A stretch of DNA of 64,000 nt from JAVBLW01 sp031553215 (GTDB taxonomy: Bacteria; Bacillota_I; Bacilli_A; Acholeplasmatales; Anaeroplasmataceae), in NCBI GenBank assembly GCA_031553215.1, contig JAVBLW010000001.1, positions 1 through 64,000 of the forward strand. The letters run 5' to 3'. Position numbers and translations under genes: made by a program. Below, piece after piece: positions 1-8,387 of this stretch. The notes beneath the pieces were generated by a model. The model ran no database searches, had not been told where the DNA came from, and saw nothing but the letters and a program-made list of their open reading frames with translations. Numbering within the stretch: the first letter of the stretch is position 1; each line of letters begins with the position of its first letter.

Positions 1-243
1 TTTGGGTTTTGTTTTCATCACTTATTGGGATTTCATTGTTATCTTGTTTCTTAAATTCTAAAAATTTATCTTCTCTCCAATTTACTTTGTCTAATAGTTC
101 TTTGTTTAGTTTCGTTCCTTCTTCTTTTATATTGTTTTCTATGTCTTCGATGTTTACTATTTCAGAACTTATGTAGTTGTATTGTTCGTCATATTTGTTT
201 AGTTTTTTGTAGGGTTTATATAGTTCTTTGTTTTTTATTTCCA
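1..243 (-). CDS. Partial Lys/Asn-rich protein, possibly phage-derived (3' end outside window)
   Basis: An open frame runs from an ATG at 243 to the left edge without a stop and encodes about 80 residues beginning MEIKNKELYKPYKKLNKYDE. A good Shine-Dalgarno sequence (GGAGAGAAAC, then ATG) supports the start. The protein is rich in Lys, Asn, Glu and Tyr and has no signal peptide or membrane segment in the visible part. The stretch EEGTKLNKELLDKV loosely recalls N-terminal segments of phage tail-fibre or baseplate appendage proteins, but I do not recognise the family. Codon choice differs from the neighbours: leucine is mostly CTA and AAC is frequent, whereas the genes to the right prefer TTA and AAT. 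This suggests a prophage or other acquired segment to the left. Confidence 0.55.
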
Positions 244-319
244 TGTTTCTCTCCTGTTTTTTTGTTTTTTTGTATTCTAGCTAGTTAATACTTTTTTAGT
301 TTATCATTCATTTTTTATG

Positions 320-347
320 TTGTCATTGTCACTTGTGACATTGACAA
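320..347. promoter_or_regulatory. Candidate operator: 28-bp imperfect inverted repeat
   Basis: The arms TTGTCATTGTCAC and GTGACATTGACAA are separated by TT and are complementary except at the central position of each arm. On the minus strand the sequence contains TTGTCA-type -35-like elements upstream of the gene starting at 243. A repressor site controlling that gene is a reasonable inference; the protein that binds it is unknown. Confidence 0.4.
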
Positions 348-383
348 GGTTCTTTTTTTATGGTATGTATCCCTTTAAATCAC

Positions 384-414
384 AAAAAAAGGCCTTTTTC
401 TAGCCTTTTTCTTT
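384..414. terminator. Bidirectional intrinsic terminator
   Basis: The stem AAAAAGGC/GCCTTTTT has a nine-base loop and T-runs on both strands. It lies downstream of the TetR gene (minus strand) and upstream of the left-edge gene, so it probably ends tetR transcription. Confidence 0.6.
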
Positions 415-584
415 GAAAAATATTTTTTATTTTTTTAAATTTTTATTAAATATATGCTTAATTACAAAAATTTTTATAATATTATCTATTATTTTAAAGT
501 AAGTGAATCATTATTTTATATTTAAATAGAATTAAATAACATCAGTTTTGACTTATGTACTTGATATAGGGTATCTAATAGTCA

Positions 585-1157
585 CTATATTATATTTGAA
601 CTAAATAAATCTTTTATTAATTTTTGATTTAAACTTATAAAAGTAGCTTTATCTATTTCATTAGAAGATAACCAAGATTGTACATTGGAGCTTATTCCAC
701 CACATATAAAAGTACTAATAAAATCAGTTGGATAATTTCCTTTTTCTTTTATAAAATTAAATAATTCTTTTATATGTTTATTTATCTTACCAGATAAGAT
801 AAATAAAGCCATTGAATTTTCCTCTTGGGAAAATGATAATAATATTTGCTTTTTTGATTCACATTCGTTTATAATATATTCAATTAATAGTGAACAAGCA
901 TCCATCAATTCTTCTCTATTCTTTAAATCATTAAATTTATCAAATGTTTTGATTGTTATATTTTCTATGATATCCTCTAATAATTCATTATATAGAGCAT
1001 ACTTGTCTACATAATGTGAATAAAAAGTAACTCTATTAATCACTGCATATTCACATATTTCTGAGACTGAAATTTTTTCCAATGGTCTTTCTTTCATTAA
1101 TTCTAGAAGTCCATTCTTTAAATCTCTTTTTGTTTTTTGTATTCTTTTATCAATCAT
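585..1157 (-). CDS. TetR/AcrR family transcriptional regulator
   Basis: 190 residues. Residues 1-60 form a TetR-type N-terminal helix-turn-helix: ISVSEICEYAVINRVTFYSHYVDKYALY has the usual TFYxHYxxKxxL recognition-helix pattern. The rest is an all-helical ligand-binding and dimerisation domain of the expected length. A protein of this kind binds an operator as a dimer and releases it when a ligand is bound. The gene is divergent from the MMPL transporter gene starting at 1276 across a 118-nt gap, the usual arrangement for a local repressor of an efflux pump. The ligand cannot be read from the sequence. The Shine-Dalgarno sequence (GAGG, about 13 nt upstream) is weak. Confidence 0.85.
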   Translation of the reverse strand: MIDKRIQKTKRDLKNGLLELMKERPLEKISVSEICEYAVINRVTFYSHYVDKYALYNELLEDIIENITIKTFDKFNDLKNREELMDACSLLIEYIINECESKKQILLSFSQEENSMALFILSGKINKHIKELFNFIKEKGNYPTDFISTFICGGISSNVQSWLSSNEIDKATFISLNQKLIKDLFSSNII

Positions 1158-1212
1158 AGTTTACAGAAACCTCTTTTTTGTAGTTTAATATACATATTTT
1201 TTAGGATTGTAT

Positions 1213-1241
1213 TTGAAAAACTAACACCTGTTTATTATTAT
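1213..1241 (+). promoter_or_regulatory. Predicted promoter of the MMPL transporter gene
   Basis: TTGAAA (1213-1218), a 17-nt spacer and TATTAT (1236-1241) precede the ATG at 1276. The shared intergenic region with the divergent TetR gene is where its operator would be expected. Confidence 0.5.
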
Positions 1242-1275
1242 AACATATGTAAATTATGTAAGGAAAGGAAATTAT

Positions 1276-3504
1276 ATGAAAAAAGTATCAAATTTTATCG
1301 TTAATAGAAGATTTATTATTCTACTATTTTTTATAGTAGGAATTATTTATAGTGGGATTGGTTTAACAAAAGTGACTATCAATCAAGATATAACTAGTTA
1401 TCTAGATGAGACTACCGATACCTATAAAGCATTACAAATTATGGAGAAAGAATTTGTGAGCTATGGAACATCAAAGATTATTGTAAAGAATGTAAGCTAC
1501 GATGAGGCTTATAGTATAGTTATTGAAATAAAAAATGTTGATGGAGTAAAAAGTTTGCCATTTGAAAACACTGAATCTTATTTCAAAGATAACTATGCTT
1601 TATTAGATATAACATTTAAAGAGGATGCGGATTTAAGTATTTCTTATGATAAGGTATTAGATATATTAAATGACTATGAAATAGGAATTGCAGTATCTCC
1701 TACTGATAGTATGTCTGATGAATTAGCTAAAAACATGTCAGTTGTATTAATACTAGCCGTTATTGTTATATTAATTGTTTTAACACTAACGTCAAATAGT
1801 TATATTGAGGTTTTAATATTCCCCATTGTTTTCATTGTTTCAGCGCTTTTAAATATGGGAACTAACTTTTGGTTTGGTAGTATTTCATTCATTACTAATT
1901 CAATTGCAATTATCTTACAATTAGCTCTCGCTATTGATTATTCAATCATATTAAGTCATTCTTATGCAGCTGAAAAAGAAAAATGTGATTCTTCTAAAGA
2001 AGCTATGAAAAAGACTTTAGCAAAATCTATTCCTAGTATTCTAAGTAGTAGTCTTACTACTATTTCAGGGATGATTGCTTTAACATTAATGCATTTTAAA
2101 ATAGGAGCCGATCTTGGATTAGTTCTAACAAAGGGAATCCTATTTAGTATTATAACCGTATTATTATTAATGCCTTTATTCTTGTTGCTATTTGATAAAC
2201 TAATTGAAAAAACTAAACATAAAACATTTTTGCCTAAAATGAATTTCATCTCAAAATTAGCTAAAAAAGGTAAATATATTATTCCATCAGTTTTTTTAAT
2301 TCTTATCATTACATGTGGCGTTGTTCAAACCAATAATACTTATGCTTATAATAGAGAGTCAATTGATTCCTTTAATAAGTCTGATGAATTAGTCGCATTA
2401 AATGAAATTGAAGAAATCTTTGGTTATAATAATCAATTAGTTGTCTTAGTTCCAACAGGAAGTTATGAATTAGAAAAACAAATTATTTCAGTTGTAAATA
2501 ATGAAGAACTTATTAATTATAGTTTTGGTGTTACTTCTATTAAAATAACTGATGACTTATATATTACTGATAAAATCACTTATTCTTTCTTATCTAATAT
2601 GTTGAGCATTGATCCAGAAACCTCAAAATCAATATTTAGAGGATATGCTGCATTACATCCTAGTATCGATGGATTTTTTAATATTGATAATTACCAAATA
2701 CCTATTATTGATTTAGTACGTTTCTTATCAAGTTATCTATCAAAAAATCCTATAAATTTAGATGCAGAGACTACGGCTACCTTCCAAATGCTATCTACTA
2801 ACATTAAAGAAATTGATAATCAACTGGTTGGAAAAAATTATACAAGGATTATTTTTAACATTAATTCTAGCGTGGAAAGTGCTGAAACATTTGAGTTAAT
2901 TGAGAGACTAAGTACAAATATAAAAAGTATATCTAGTGATGCCATACTAGCTGGTAATAGCGTAAGTAGTTATGATTTAGATAAATCATTTACTTCTGAC
3001 AATTTATTGATAAGTATTCTAACGGCGGTGTTCATATTTGTTATTCTAGTATTTACTTTCAAATCAATTGGTTTAGCTACAATCTTAGTCCTTACAATTC
3101 AAGGTGCAATATTCATTAACTTTGCACTACCTGTAATGCTAGGAAATAATGTCTTCTTCTTTGCCTATTTAGTAGTAAGTGCTATTCAAATGGGAGCAAC
3201 TATCGATTATGGTATTGTTCTCACAAGTTCACTTACTAATGCAAAAAAGGAACATAATTTAGATGATGCCCTAAATATTGCAGTTAAAGAAAGTCTTCCA
3301 ACAATTCTTACTTCAGGTACCGTTATTGTTGTTGCGGCATTACTAATTGCTTTCATTATAAAAGATCCTATGGTTTCATCTATTGGTTTATTCTTAGGTA
3401 TAGGCTCAATAATATCAATTTTATCGATTTTGTTTGTTTTGCCAGCATCTTTATTGTTATGTAATAAATTCATTGAAAAAACCACATTTAAATCACGAAA
3501 ATAG
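1276..3504 (+). CDS. MMPL/RND family membrane transporter
   Basis: 742 residues with the duplicated RND layout: an N-terminal transmembrane helix (about 10-30), an extracytoplasmic loop, a block of transmembrane helices with the MMPL-type segment NSIAIILQLALAIDYSII, a second extracytoplasmic domain, and a second helical block containing SAIQMGATIDYGIVL. The paired AIDYSI/TIDYGI motifs place the conserved Asp-Tyr of the proton-relay helices. Such proteins export lipids or hydrophobic compounds using proton-motive force. The divergent TetR gene suggests drug- or lipid-responsive expression. The substrate is unknown. The ATG is preceded by AAGGAAAGG. Confidence 0.85.
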   Translation: MKKVSNFIVNRRFIILLFFIVGIIYSGIGLTKVTINQDITSYLDETTDTYKALQIMEKEFVSYGTSKIIVKNVSYDEAYSIVIEIKNVDGVKSLPFENTESYFKDNYALLDITFKEDADLSISYDKVLDILNDYEIGIAVSPTDSMSDELAKNMSVVLILAVIVILIVLTLTSNSYIEVLIFPIVFIVSALLNMGTNFWFGSISFITNSIAIILQLALAIDYSIILSHSYAAEKEKCDSSKEAMKKTLAKSIPSILSSSLTTISGMIALTLMHFKIGADLGLVLTKGILFSIITVLLLMPLFLLLFDKLIEKTKHKTFLPKMNFISKLAKKGKYIIPSVFLILIITCGVVQTNNTYAYNRESIDSFNKSDELVALNEIEEIFGYNNQLVVLVPTGSYELEKQIISVVNNEELINYSFGVTSIKITDDLYITDKITYSFLSNMLSIDPETSKSIFRGYAALHPSIDGFFNIDNYQIPIIDLVRFLSSYLSKNPINLDAETTATFQMLSTNIKEIDNQLVGKNYTRIIFNINSSVESAETFELIERLSTNIKSISSDAILAGNSVSSYDLDKSFTSDNLLISILTAVFIFVILVFTFKSIGLATILVLTIQGAIFINFALPVMLGNNVFFFAYLVVSAIQMGATIDYGIVLTSSLTNAKKEHNLDDALNIAVKESLPTILTSGTVIVVAALLIAFIIKDPMVSSIGLFLGIGSIISILSILFVLPASLLLCNKFIEKTTFKSRK

Positions 3505-3509
3505 ATATG

Positions 3510-3542
3510 AAAAACTCCCTTCGTTATACAAAGGGAGTTTTT
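3510..3542. terminator. Bidirectional terminator between MMPL gene and uvrC
   Basis: The stem AAAAACTCCCTT/AAGGGAGTTTTT with loop CGTTATACA lies between two convergent genes and has T-runs on both sides. Confidence 0.85.
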
Positions 3543-3549
3543 AGTTTTA

Positions 3550-5313
3550 TTAATTGTCATTTAAATGGGAAATAATGCTTTCGGCTAATTCGTCATTTAT
3601 TCCTATTTCTCTAAATTCTTCTAAGCTCGCATTTTTTATATTATCAATGGTAATAAAATGCTTCAATAGTTTTTCTTTCCTTTTTGGACCTAGGTTTTTT
3701 ACACCATCTAATCTTGAAGAAAACATTCCTTTTGCTTTAGTACTTCTAAAGAAAGATATGGCAAAATCATGGACAGTTTGACTTATATTAGCTAATAATA
3801 AATATATATCACTTGATTTATCTATTTCATATTCCATATCATTAAAAACAATAGCCCTAGCTTTATGGTTATTATCTTTTTTAATACCCATTACATTTAT
3901 ATTTGCATTTATTGAAGCAAGGACTTCCTTACAAGCATTAACTTGGATTTCTCCACCATCCATTACAATTAAATCCGGCAAAACTGCATCCTCCATTTTT
4001 AAACGTAAATATCTTCTATAGATTACTTCCTTCATTGTTTCATAATCATTTGATCCAACAACGGTTTTAACATGATATTTTCGGTAATCCTTAGGGCTTG
4101 GTTTTCCATTTTTATATACGACCATTGCACTAACAGGATATTCTCCAAAAATATTAGAGTTATCGAATGCTTCTAAATAATATGGAGCATTTATATTTAA
4201 TAATTCTCCTAATTTTTCAATTGTTTCTATTTTCTTTAATACTTTATTTTGATGCAAGATATTTTTATTTTCTAAAGATTCCTTAGCATTTAAATTGGCC
4301 ATATCTAATATTTCTTTTTTCTTCCCTTTTTGAGGAGTTACAAAGGAAACATTTAATATATTACTTATTTCTATATTATTGAATTCCTCATTAATCATTA
4401 TTTCTGATGGTTTTAATTCTTCTGTTTTATAATATTGAAGTAAGAATGTACTAATTAAATCTTCAACTGTACCTATTAGAGGAATGGTTGTATAATAGTT
4501 TTGAACTATATTACCATTTCTCATATATAGAACACATATACTAACGTTTTCTTCATCAAAATATATACCAAATATATCTCTTGAAGTTAAATCACCAATA
4601 CTAATCTTTTGTTTTAAGGTTGTGATTTTAATATCTTCAATTAGATCTCTAAATTCAATTGCCTTTTCAAAGTCTAAATTAACGCTAGCCTCTTCCATTT
4701 TCGATTCTAATCCATTAAGAATGACTTTGGTATCGCCGTTTAGAAATCTTATTACTTCTCTTTTATAATCGCTATAATCATACTTCTCATCATTTATACA
4801 CGGTCCAAGACATTGATGCATGTGATAATATAAGCATTCTTTTTTAGGAATAATACGGCACTTTCTAAATGGATAAACACGGTTTATCATTTCAACTGTT
4901 TTTCTAGCACTATTTACATTGGGATAAGGACCAAATATCTTTCCTATCTTAGTTTTACTATTAACATTTCTAACTACATATAATCTAGGATGTGCCTCGT
5001 TAGTTAATAGAATGTACGGGTAAGTCTTATCATCCGTAAGCATTATATTATACTTAGGATCATATTGCTTAATTAAATTAATTTCTAGAACTAAAGATTC
5101 TAACTCTGAAGAGGTAATAATATAATCAAAGTCAACTATTTCACTTACTAATTTAGTAGTTTTTAAGTTATGAGCTCCTATGAAATAACTTCTAACACGA
5201 TTTTTTAAAATTTTAGCTTTACCAACATAAATTACTTTGTTATCTTTATTTTTCATTAGGTAACAACCAGGAGAATCTGGTAATAATTTTAATTTATCTT
5301 TTATATCAATCAT
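3550..5313 (-). CDS. uvrC: UvrABC system protein C
   Basis: 587 residues, about the usual length. UvrC is the endonuclease of nucleotide excision repair and makes both incisions around UvrB-bound damage. The N-terminal GIY-YIG nuclease is visible (PGCYLMKN and VIYVGKAKILKNRVRSYF, residues 15-45). The UVR motif for UvrB contact lies near residues 200-235 (LDFEKAIEFRDLI). The RNase H-like C-terminal nuclease (YPVSAMVVYKNG, LIVMDGG) and the helix-hairpin-helix region (LDGVKNLGPKRKEKLLKHF) follow. The start has a strong AGGAGGTG. It lies just downstream of gmk-rpoZ, behind a terminator-like hairpin, so it may be expressed partly by read-through. Confidence 0.97.
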   Translation of the reverse strand: MIDIKDKLKLLPDSPGCYLMKNKDNKVIYVGKAKILKNRVRSYFIGAHNLKTTKLVSEIVDFDYIITSSELESLVLEINLIKQYDPKYNIMLTDDKTYPYILLTNEAHPRLYVVRNVNSKTKIGKIFGPYPNVNSARKTVEMINRVYPFRKCRIIPKKECLYYHMHQCLGPCINDEKYDYSDYKREVIRFLNGDTKVILNGLESKMEEASVNLDFEKAIEFRDLIEDIKITTLKQKISIGDLTSRDIFGIYFDEENVSICVLYMRNGNIVQNYYTTIPLIGTVEDLISTFLLQYYKTEELKPSEIMINEEFNNIEISNILNVSFVTPQKGKKKEILDMANLNAKESLENKNILHQNKVLKKIETIEKLGELLNINAPYYLEAFDNSNIFGEYPVSAMVVYKNGKPSPKDYRKYHVKTVVGSNDYETMKEVIYRRYLRLKMEDAVLPDLIVMDGGEIQVNACKEVLASINANINVMGIKKDNNHKARAIVFNDMEYEIDKSSDIYLLLANISQTVHDFAISFFRSTKAKGMFSSRLDGVKNLGPKRKEKLLKHFITIDNIKNASLEEFREIGINDELAESIISHLNDN

Positions 5314-5329
5314 AAGTGCACCTCCTAGA

Positions 5330-5357
5330 AAAAAATAACGATTAAATTAATAATCGT
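5330..5357 (-). terminator. Terminator-like hairpin after rpoZ
   Basis: On the minus strand ACGATTA/TAATCGT is followed by TATTTTTTT. The stem is AT-rich and short, so partial read-through into uvrC is plausible. Confidence 0.55.
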
Positions 5358-5365
5358 CTACTTTA

Positions 5366-5590
5366 TTATTTGAATGAAATTTTTACTTTATCTTCTAATA
5401 TCTCTTCTAAAGCCTGACCAACTGGTTTAGCACATTTAGTATCTACAGAAACATAATTTTGTTCTGCTTCAATAATTTTAGCTCTTTTAGCCGCTGCATA
5501 AGCTAATTTATATTTAGAATCAATTTTATCTAATAATAAATCGACAGAAGGATAACGCATCCCGTCTGTATTGTATTGTCTTTTGCTCAT
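5366..5590 (-). CDS. rpoZ: RNA polymerase omega subunit
   Basis: 74 residues from the chosen ATG. Omega helps fold and assemble the beta-prime subunit. The sequence MRYPSVDLLLDKIDSKYKLAYAAAKRAK matches the conserved family core (short segment: AAAKRAK), followed by KPVGQALEEI near the C-terminus. A longer frame begins at 5605, overlapping gmk, but GAGG eight nt before the ATG at 5590 makes MSKRQYN the likely start. It directly follows gmk, the standard gmk-rpoZ pairing in Firmicutes. Confidence 0.93.
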   Translation of the reverse strand: MSKRQYNTDGMRYPSVDLLLDKIDSKYKLAYAAAKRAKIIEAEQNYVSVDTKCAKPVGQALEEILEDKVKISFK

Positions 5591-5604
5591 TGTTATTTTC
5601 CTCA

Positions 5605-6228
5605 CTATTCTATATTTTCTAACAATTCCATATATTTATGAATACTTCTTTCAGTTTTTGCATGCTCAGCACGAACAATTGCCATTATTCTGTTAGCTGC
5701 ATTACTTACTTCATCATTTACTACAATATAATCGTATTTATGGGCTAATTTAAATTCACGATTAGCCTTTTCAACACGTTCTTTAATAACATCTTCACTT
5801 TCAGTTCCACGACTTTTTAAACGGTCATATAATGCCTGTTTTCCAGGCGGAACTAAGAAAATAAAAACCGCATCAGGAATTTGTTTTCTAACTTGAAGCG
5901 CACCTTCAACTTCAATTTCTAATACAACTTCTTTTCCTTGGTTTAATTTATCTTCAAGCATATCAAGTGGTGTACCATAGTAGTTACCAACAAATTCGGC
6001 ATATTCTAAAAATTTGCCTTCTTCTATACGTTGTTCAAATTCTTCACGAGTTACGAAATAGTAATCTTTACCATCAACTTCTCCTGGACGTATTTTTCTA
6101 GTTGTCATACTAACAGAATATTCCAAGTTATGGCCAGGCATATCAAATAAAGCCTTACGCACAGTTCCTTTTCCAACTCCAGAAGGCCCAGATAATACTA
6201 TTAATAATCCTCTGTCATTCAATTTCAT
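5605..6228 (-). CDS. gmk: Guanylate kinase
   Basis: 207 residues, typical length. It phosphorylates GMP or dGMP to the diphosphate using ATP. The P-loop GPSGVGKGTVRKAL is at residues 13-26. The GMP-binding region TTRKIRPGEVDGKDYYFV is at about 42-59, followed by EFVGNYYGTP and the lid segment RLKSRGTESE. First gene of a gmk-rpoZ operon, with its own promoter just upstream. Confidence 0.97.
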   Translation of the reverse strand: MKLNDRGLLIVLSGPSGVGKGTVRKALFDMPGHNLEYSVSMTTRKIRPGEVDGKDYYFVTREEFEQRIEEGKFLEYAEFVGNYYGTPLDMLEDKLNQGKEVVLEIEVEGALQVRKQIPDAVFIFLVPPGKQALYDRLKSRGTESEDVIKERVEKANREFKLAHKYDYIVVNDEVSNAANRIMAIVRAEHAKTERSIHKYMELLENIE

Positions 6229-6258
6229 GTATATCTACCTCTTAATGATACTCATCTT

Positions 6259-6287
6259 ATTTTATCATATTAAAAACTTTTTGTAAA
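6259..6287 (-). promoter_or_regulatory. Predicted promoter of gmk-rpoZ
   Basis: On the minus strand TTTACA (6287-6282), a 17-nt spacer and TAAAAT (6264-6259) lie about 30 nt before the gmk start. The rqcH promoter must occupy the same 100-nt divergent region; TGTGATATACT near 6304-6314 is its best -10 candidate. Confidence 0.6.
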
Positions 6288-6336
6288 AGACTTTTTATAA
6301 AATGTGATATACTTTATATAGAAAGTAGTGATTATC

Positions 6337-7995
6337 ATGCCTTTAGATGGAGTATTTTTATATAAGCTTAGCCAAGAATTAAATATTTTTAAAAATGGAC
6401 GTATAAATAAGGTATCGGAAGTCTCTGAAACTGATTTTATTTTTGGAATTCGTGCTAATTATCAAAACTATAATCTTCTTATTTCATTATCCAGTGAGTA
6501 TGCACGTGTTCATCTTACTACCAGGACTTATGAATATCCACAAAACCCTAAATCCTTTACTATGCTTTTAAGAAAATATTTTGAAGGAAATATTATAACT
6601 GATATTTATACTCATGAATTAGATAGAGTACTAGTACTAGAAACTAGTGGTTTAAATGAATTAGGGGATAAAGAAAATAAACGCTTAGTTATTGAAATAA
6701 TGGGTCGTTATAGCAATATGATAGTCATAAAAAATAATATAATCGTTGAATCATTAAGACATATTGGAGTCTTAGAAAATGATCGAACTGTTTTACCAGG
6801 TGCCATATTTAATTATCTTGAAAATGATAGCAAAGTTAATCCAATGAATTTATCATTAAATGAAATTGAAAATATTTTCAAATCTAAGAATATTTTAACC
6901 TCTAAAGAAATAATTAATAACTTTATGGGTATTTCTCCCTTGTTATCTAATTATATAATTAATTCTAATAATTATGCTTCTTCTATGTATGAGGCACTGC
7001 ATAGTGCTATCCGTCCTATTAAGTTTATGAACCGTAATAAATATGATTTTTATTATACAAATTTGAATTTTTCAGATTCAATTATTTATGAATCTATATC
7101 TATTCTACTTGATGATTTCTATTATGATTTAGCAAAAAATGAACGAATAAAACAAAAAACAAATGACTTAGGATTATTCGTTAATAAACAAATTAGTAAA
7201 TTCGAAAATAAATTAATTAAGCTTGATAATGATTTAGAAGAATCTAGTAAAGGTGAATTATTCCGTTTATATGGAGAGTTATTAATTGCGAATAGTTTTA
7301 TCAAAACAAAAAACAATGAAATAACAGTAAATAATTATTATACTAATGAAGATATTACTATTGCCTTAGATCCTAGATATAATATCATCGACAACTCAAA
7401 GATATACTTTAAGAAGTATCAAAAAAGTAAAAATGCCATTTCTCATATTTTAGAACAAAAAAATAATACTATTGACGAAATAGAATACTTTAAATTAATT
7501 AAAGCCCAAATCGAAAATAGTAATTTAAATGATATATTAGAAATTCAAGATGAACTTAATTCTCTTAAATACATAAAAATACAAAAAACTAAACAGAAAA
7601 GTTCTAAGCCAAAGATTCTTTCATATATTACAAGTGAGGGTACATCTATCTTAGTTGGAAAAAATAATCTTCAAAATGAACTCATAACTCACAAACTATC
7701 TAAACCAAATGATATGTGGTTCCATGTAAAGGATTCTCCAGGAAGCCATGTTTTAGTTCAAAAAGAAGATGAATTAACTGAGTGCGATATTAGAACTGCC
7801 GCAATGATCGCAGCATATTATTCTCCGTATAAAGATTCTAGTAGTGTTCCAGTAAATTATACAAAAGCAAAATTTATAAAAAAAATACCGGGAAAGAAAA
7901 ATTGTTTCGTTACCATTTCAAACGAAAAGACAATTTTTATTGATCCCAGTAAAGATTTCATTACCGATCTTAAATCAAGCAACTTTATTAAATAA
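6337..7995 (+). CDS. rqcH: RqcH (NFACT family) ribosome-associated quality-control protein
   Basis: 552 residues from the ATG that gives MPLDGVFL, the usual family N-terminus (a GTG three codons earlier is less likely). RqcH binds stalled 50S subunits carrying peptidyl-tRNA and recruits tRNA-Ala to add C-terminal alanine tails that mark the chain for degradation. Seen here: the NFACT-N domain (residues 1-200), a long charged coiled coil (about 250-430) and the NFACT-R domain at the C-terminus with its hallmark DMWFHVKDSPGSHVLVQ. Older annotation calls this family fibronectin-binding protein FbpA. It overlaps the convergent Hpt gene by 21 nt. Confidence 0.93.
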   Translation: MPLDGVFLYKLSQELNIFKNGRINKVSEVSETDFIFGIRANYQNYNLLISLSSEYARVHLTTRTYEYPQNPKSFTMLLRKYFEGNIITDIYTHELDRVLVLETSGLNELGDKENKRLVIEIMGRYSNMIVIKNNIIVESLRHIGVLENDRTVLPGAIFNYLENDSKVNPMNLSLNEIENIFKSKNILTSKEIINNFMGISPLLSNYIINSNNYASSMYEALHSAIRPIKFMNRNKYDFYYTNLNFSDSIIYESISILLDDFYYDLAKNERIKQKTNDLGLFVNKQISKFENKLIKLDNDLEESSKGELFRLYGELLIANSFIKTKNNEITVNNYYTNEDITIALDPRYNIIDNSKIYFKKYQKSKNAISHILEQKNNTIDEIEYFKLIKAQIENSNLNDILEIQDELNSLKYIKIQKTKQKSSKPKILSYITSEGTSILVGKNNLQNELITHKLSKPNDMWFHVKDSPGSHVLVQKEDELTECDIRTAAMIAAYYSPYKDSSSVPVNYTKAKFIKKIPGKKNCFVTISNEKTIFIDPSKDFITDLKSSNFIK

Positions 7996-8301
7996 CTCTT
8001 GATATGAATTATTATATATTTTAATCAAATGGTCTACATCAGTTTCAATGAATTGACCATTTTTTAAATTGGGTAACATTTTTGTGCATTTTTCATGTAA
8101 ATCTACACAACCTAAATTCAATGTGATTCCTTTTAAAGAATGAACTAATGAATGAAGTTCTTCAACATCCGTTGATTCTACTGCCATTTTTATTTTTTCT
8201 TCAAAATTAGAATAACTATCTAAAAAGGATTTTACAACAATAAAAAACAAATTCTTATTATTCCCCAAATAATTCATTGCAATATCATAATCAAATATCA
8301 T
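7975..8301 (-). CDS. Orphan Hpt-domain phosphotransfer protein
   Basis: 108 residues that make up a single four-helix Hpt domain. The motif LHSLVHSLKGITLNLG places the phospho-accepting histidine at residue 54, followed by the conserved Lys-Gly. Free-standing Hpt proteins relay phosphate between hybrid sensor kinases and response regulators. No kinase or regulator gene is present in the window, so the partner is unknown. The start is supported by GGGGTGGGA. The 3' end overlaps rqcH, and no separate terminator fits between the two. Confidence 0.8.
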   Translation of the reverse strand: MIFDYDIAMNYLGNNKNLFFIVVKSFLDSYSNFEEKIKMAVESTDVEELHSLVHSLKGITLNLGCVDLHEKCTKMLPNLKNGQFIETDVDHLIKIYNNSYQELFNKVA

Positions 8302-8387
8302 ATTCCCACCCCTCTTAATTCTATCATTTATTACTACAAAAACAATAAGAAAATAAATTATTACATTTTTGAAAGGAGTTTTTTTAA

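Larger units (their letters stand above)
244..584. other. Non-coding stretch with an inverted repeat and a terminator
   Basis: About 340 nt without a convincing gene. It holds a T-rich run, a 28-bp near-perfect inverted repeat (320-347) and a terminator-like hairpin (384-414), each listed separately. The remainder is AT-rich sequence in which I see nothing further. Confidence 0.6.

Noticed and set aside
1962..2309. Antisense ORF within the MMPL gene
   Set aside because: Shadow of the plus-strand coding frame; no ribosome binding site and no family resemblance.
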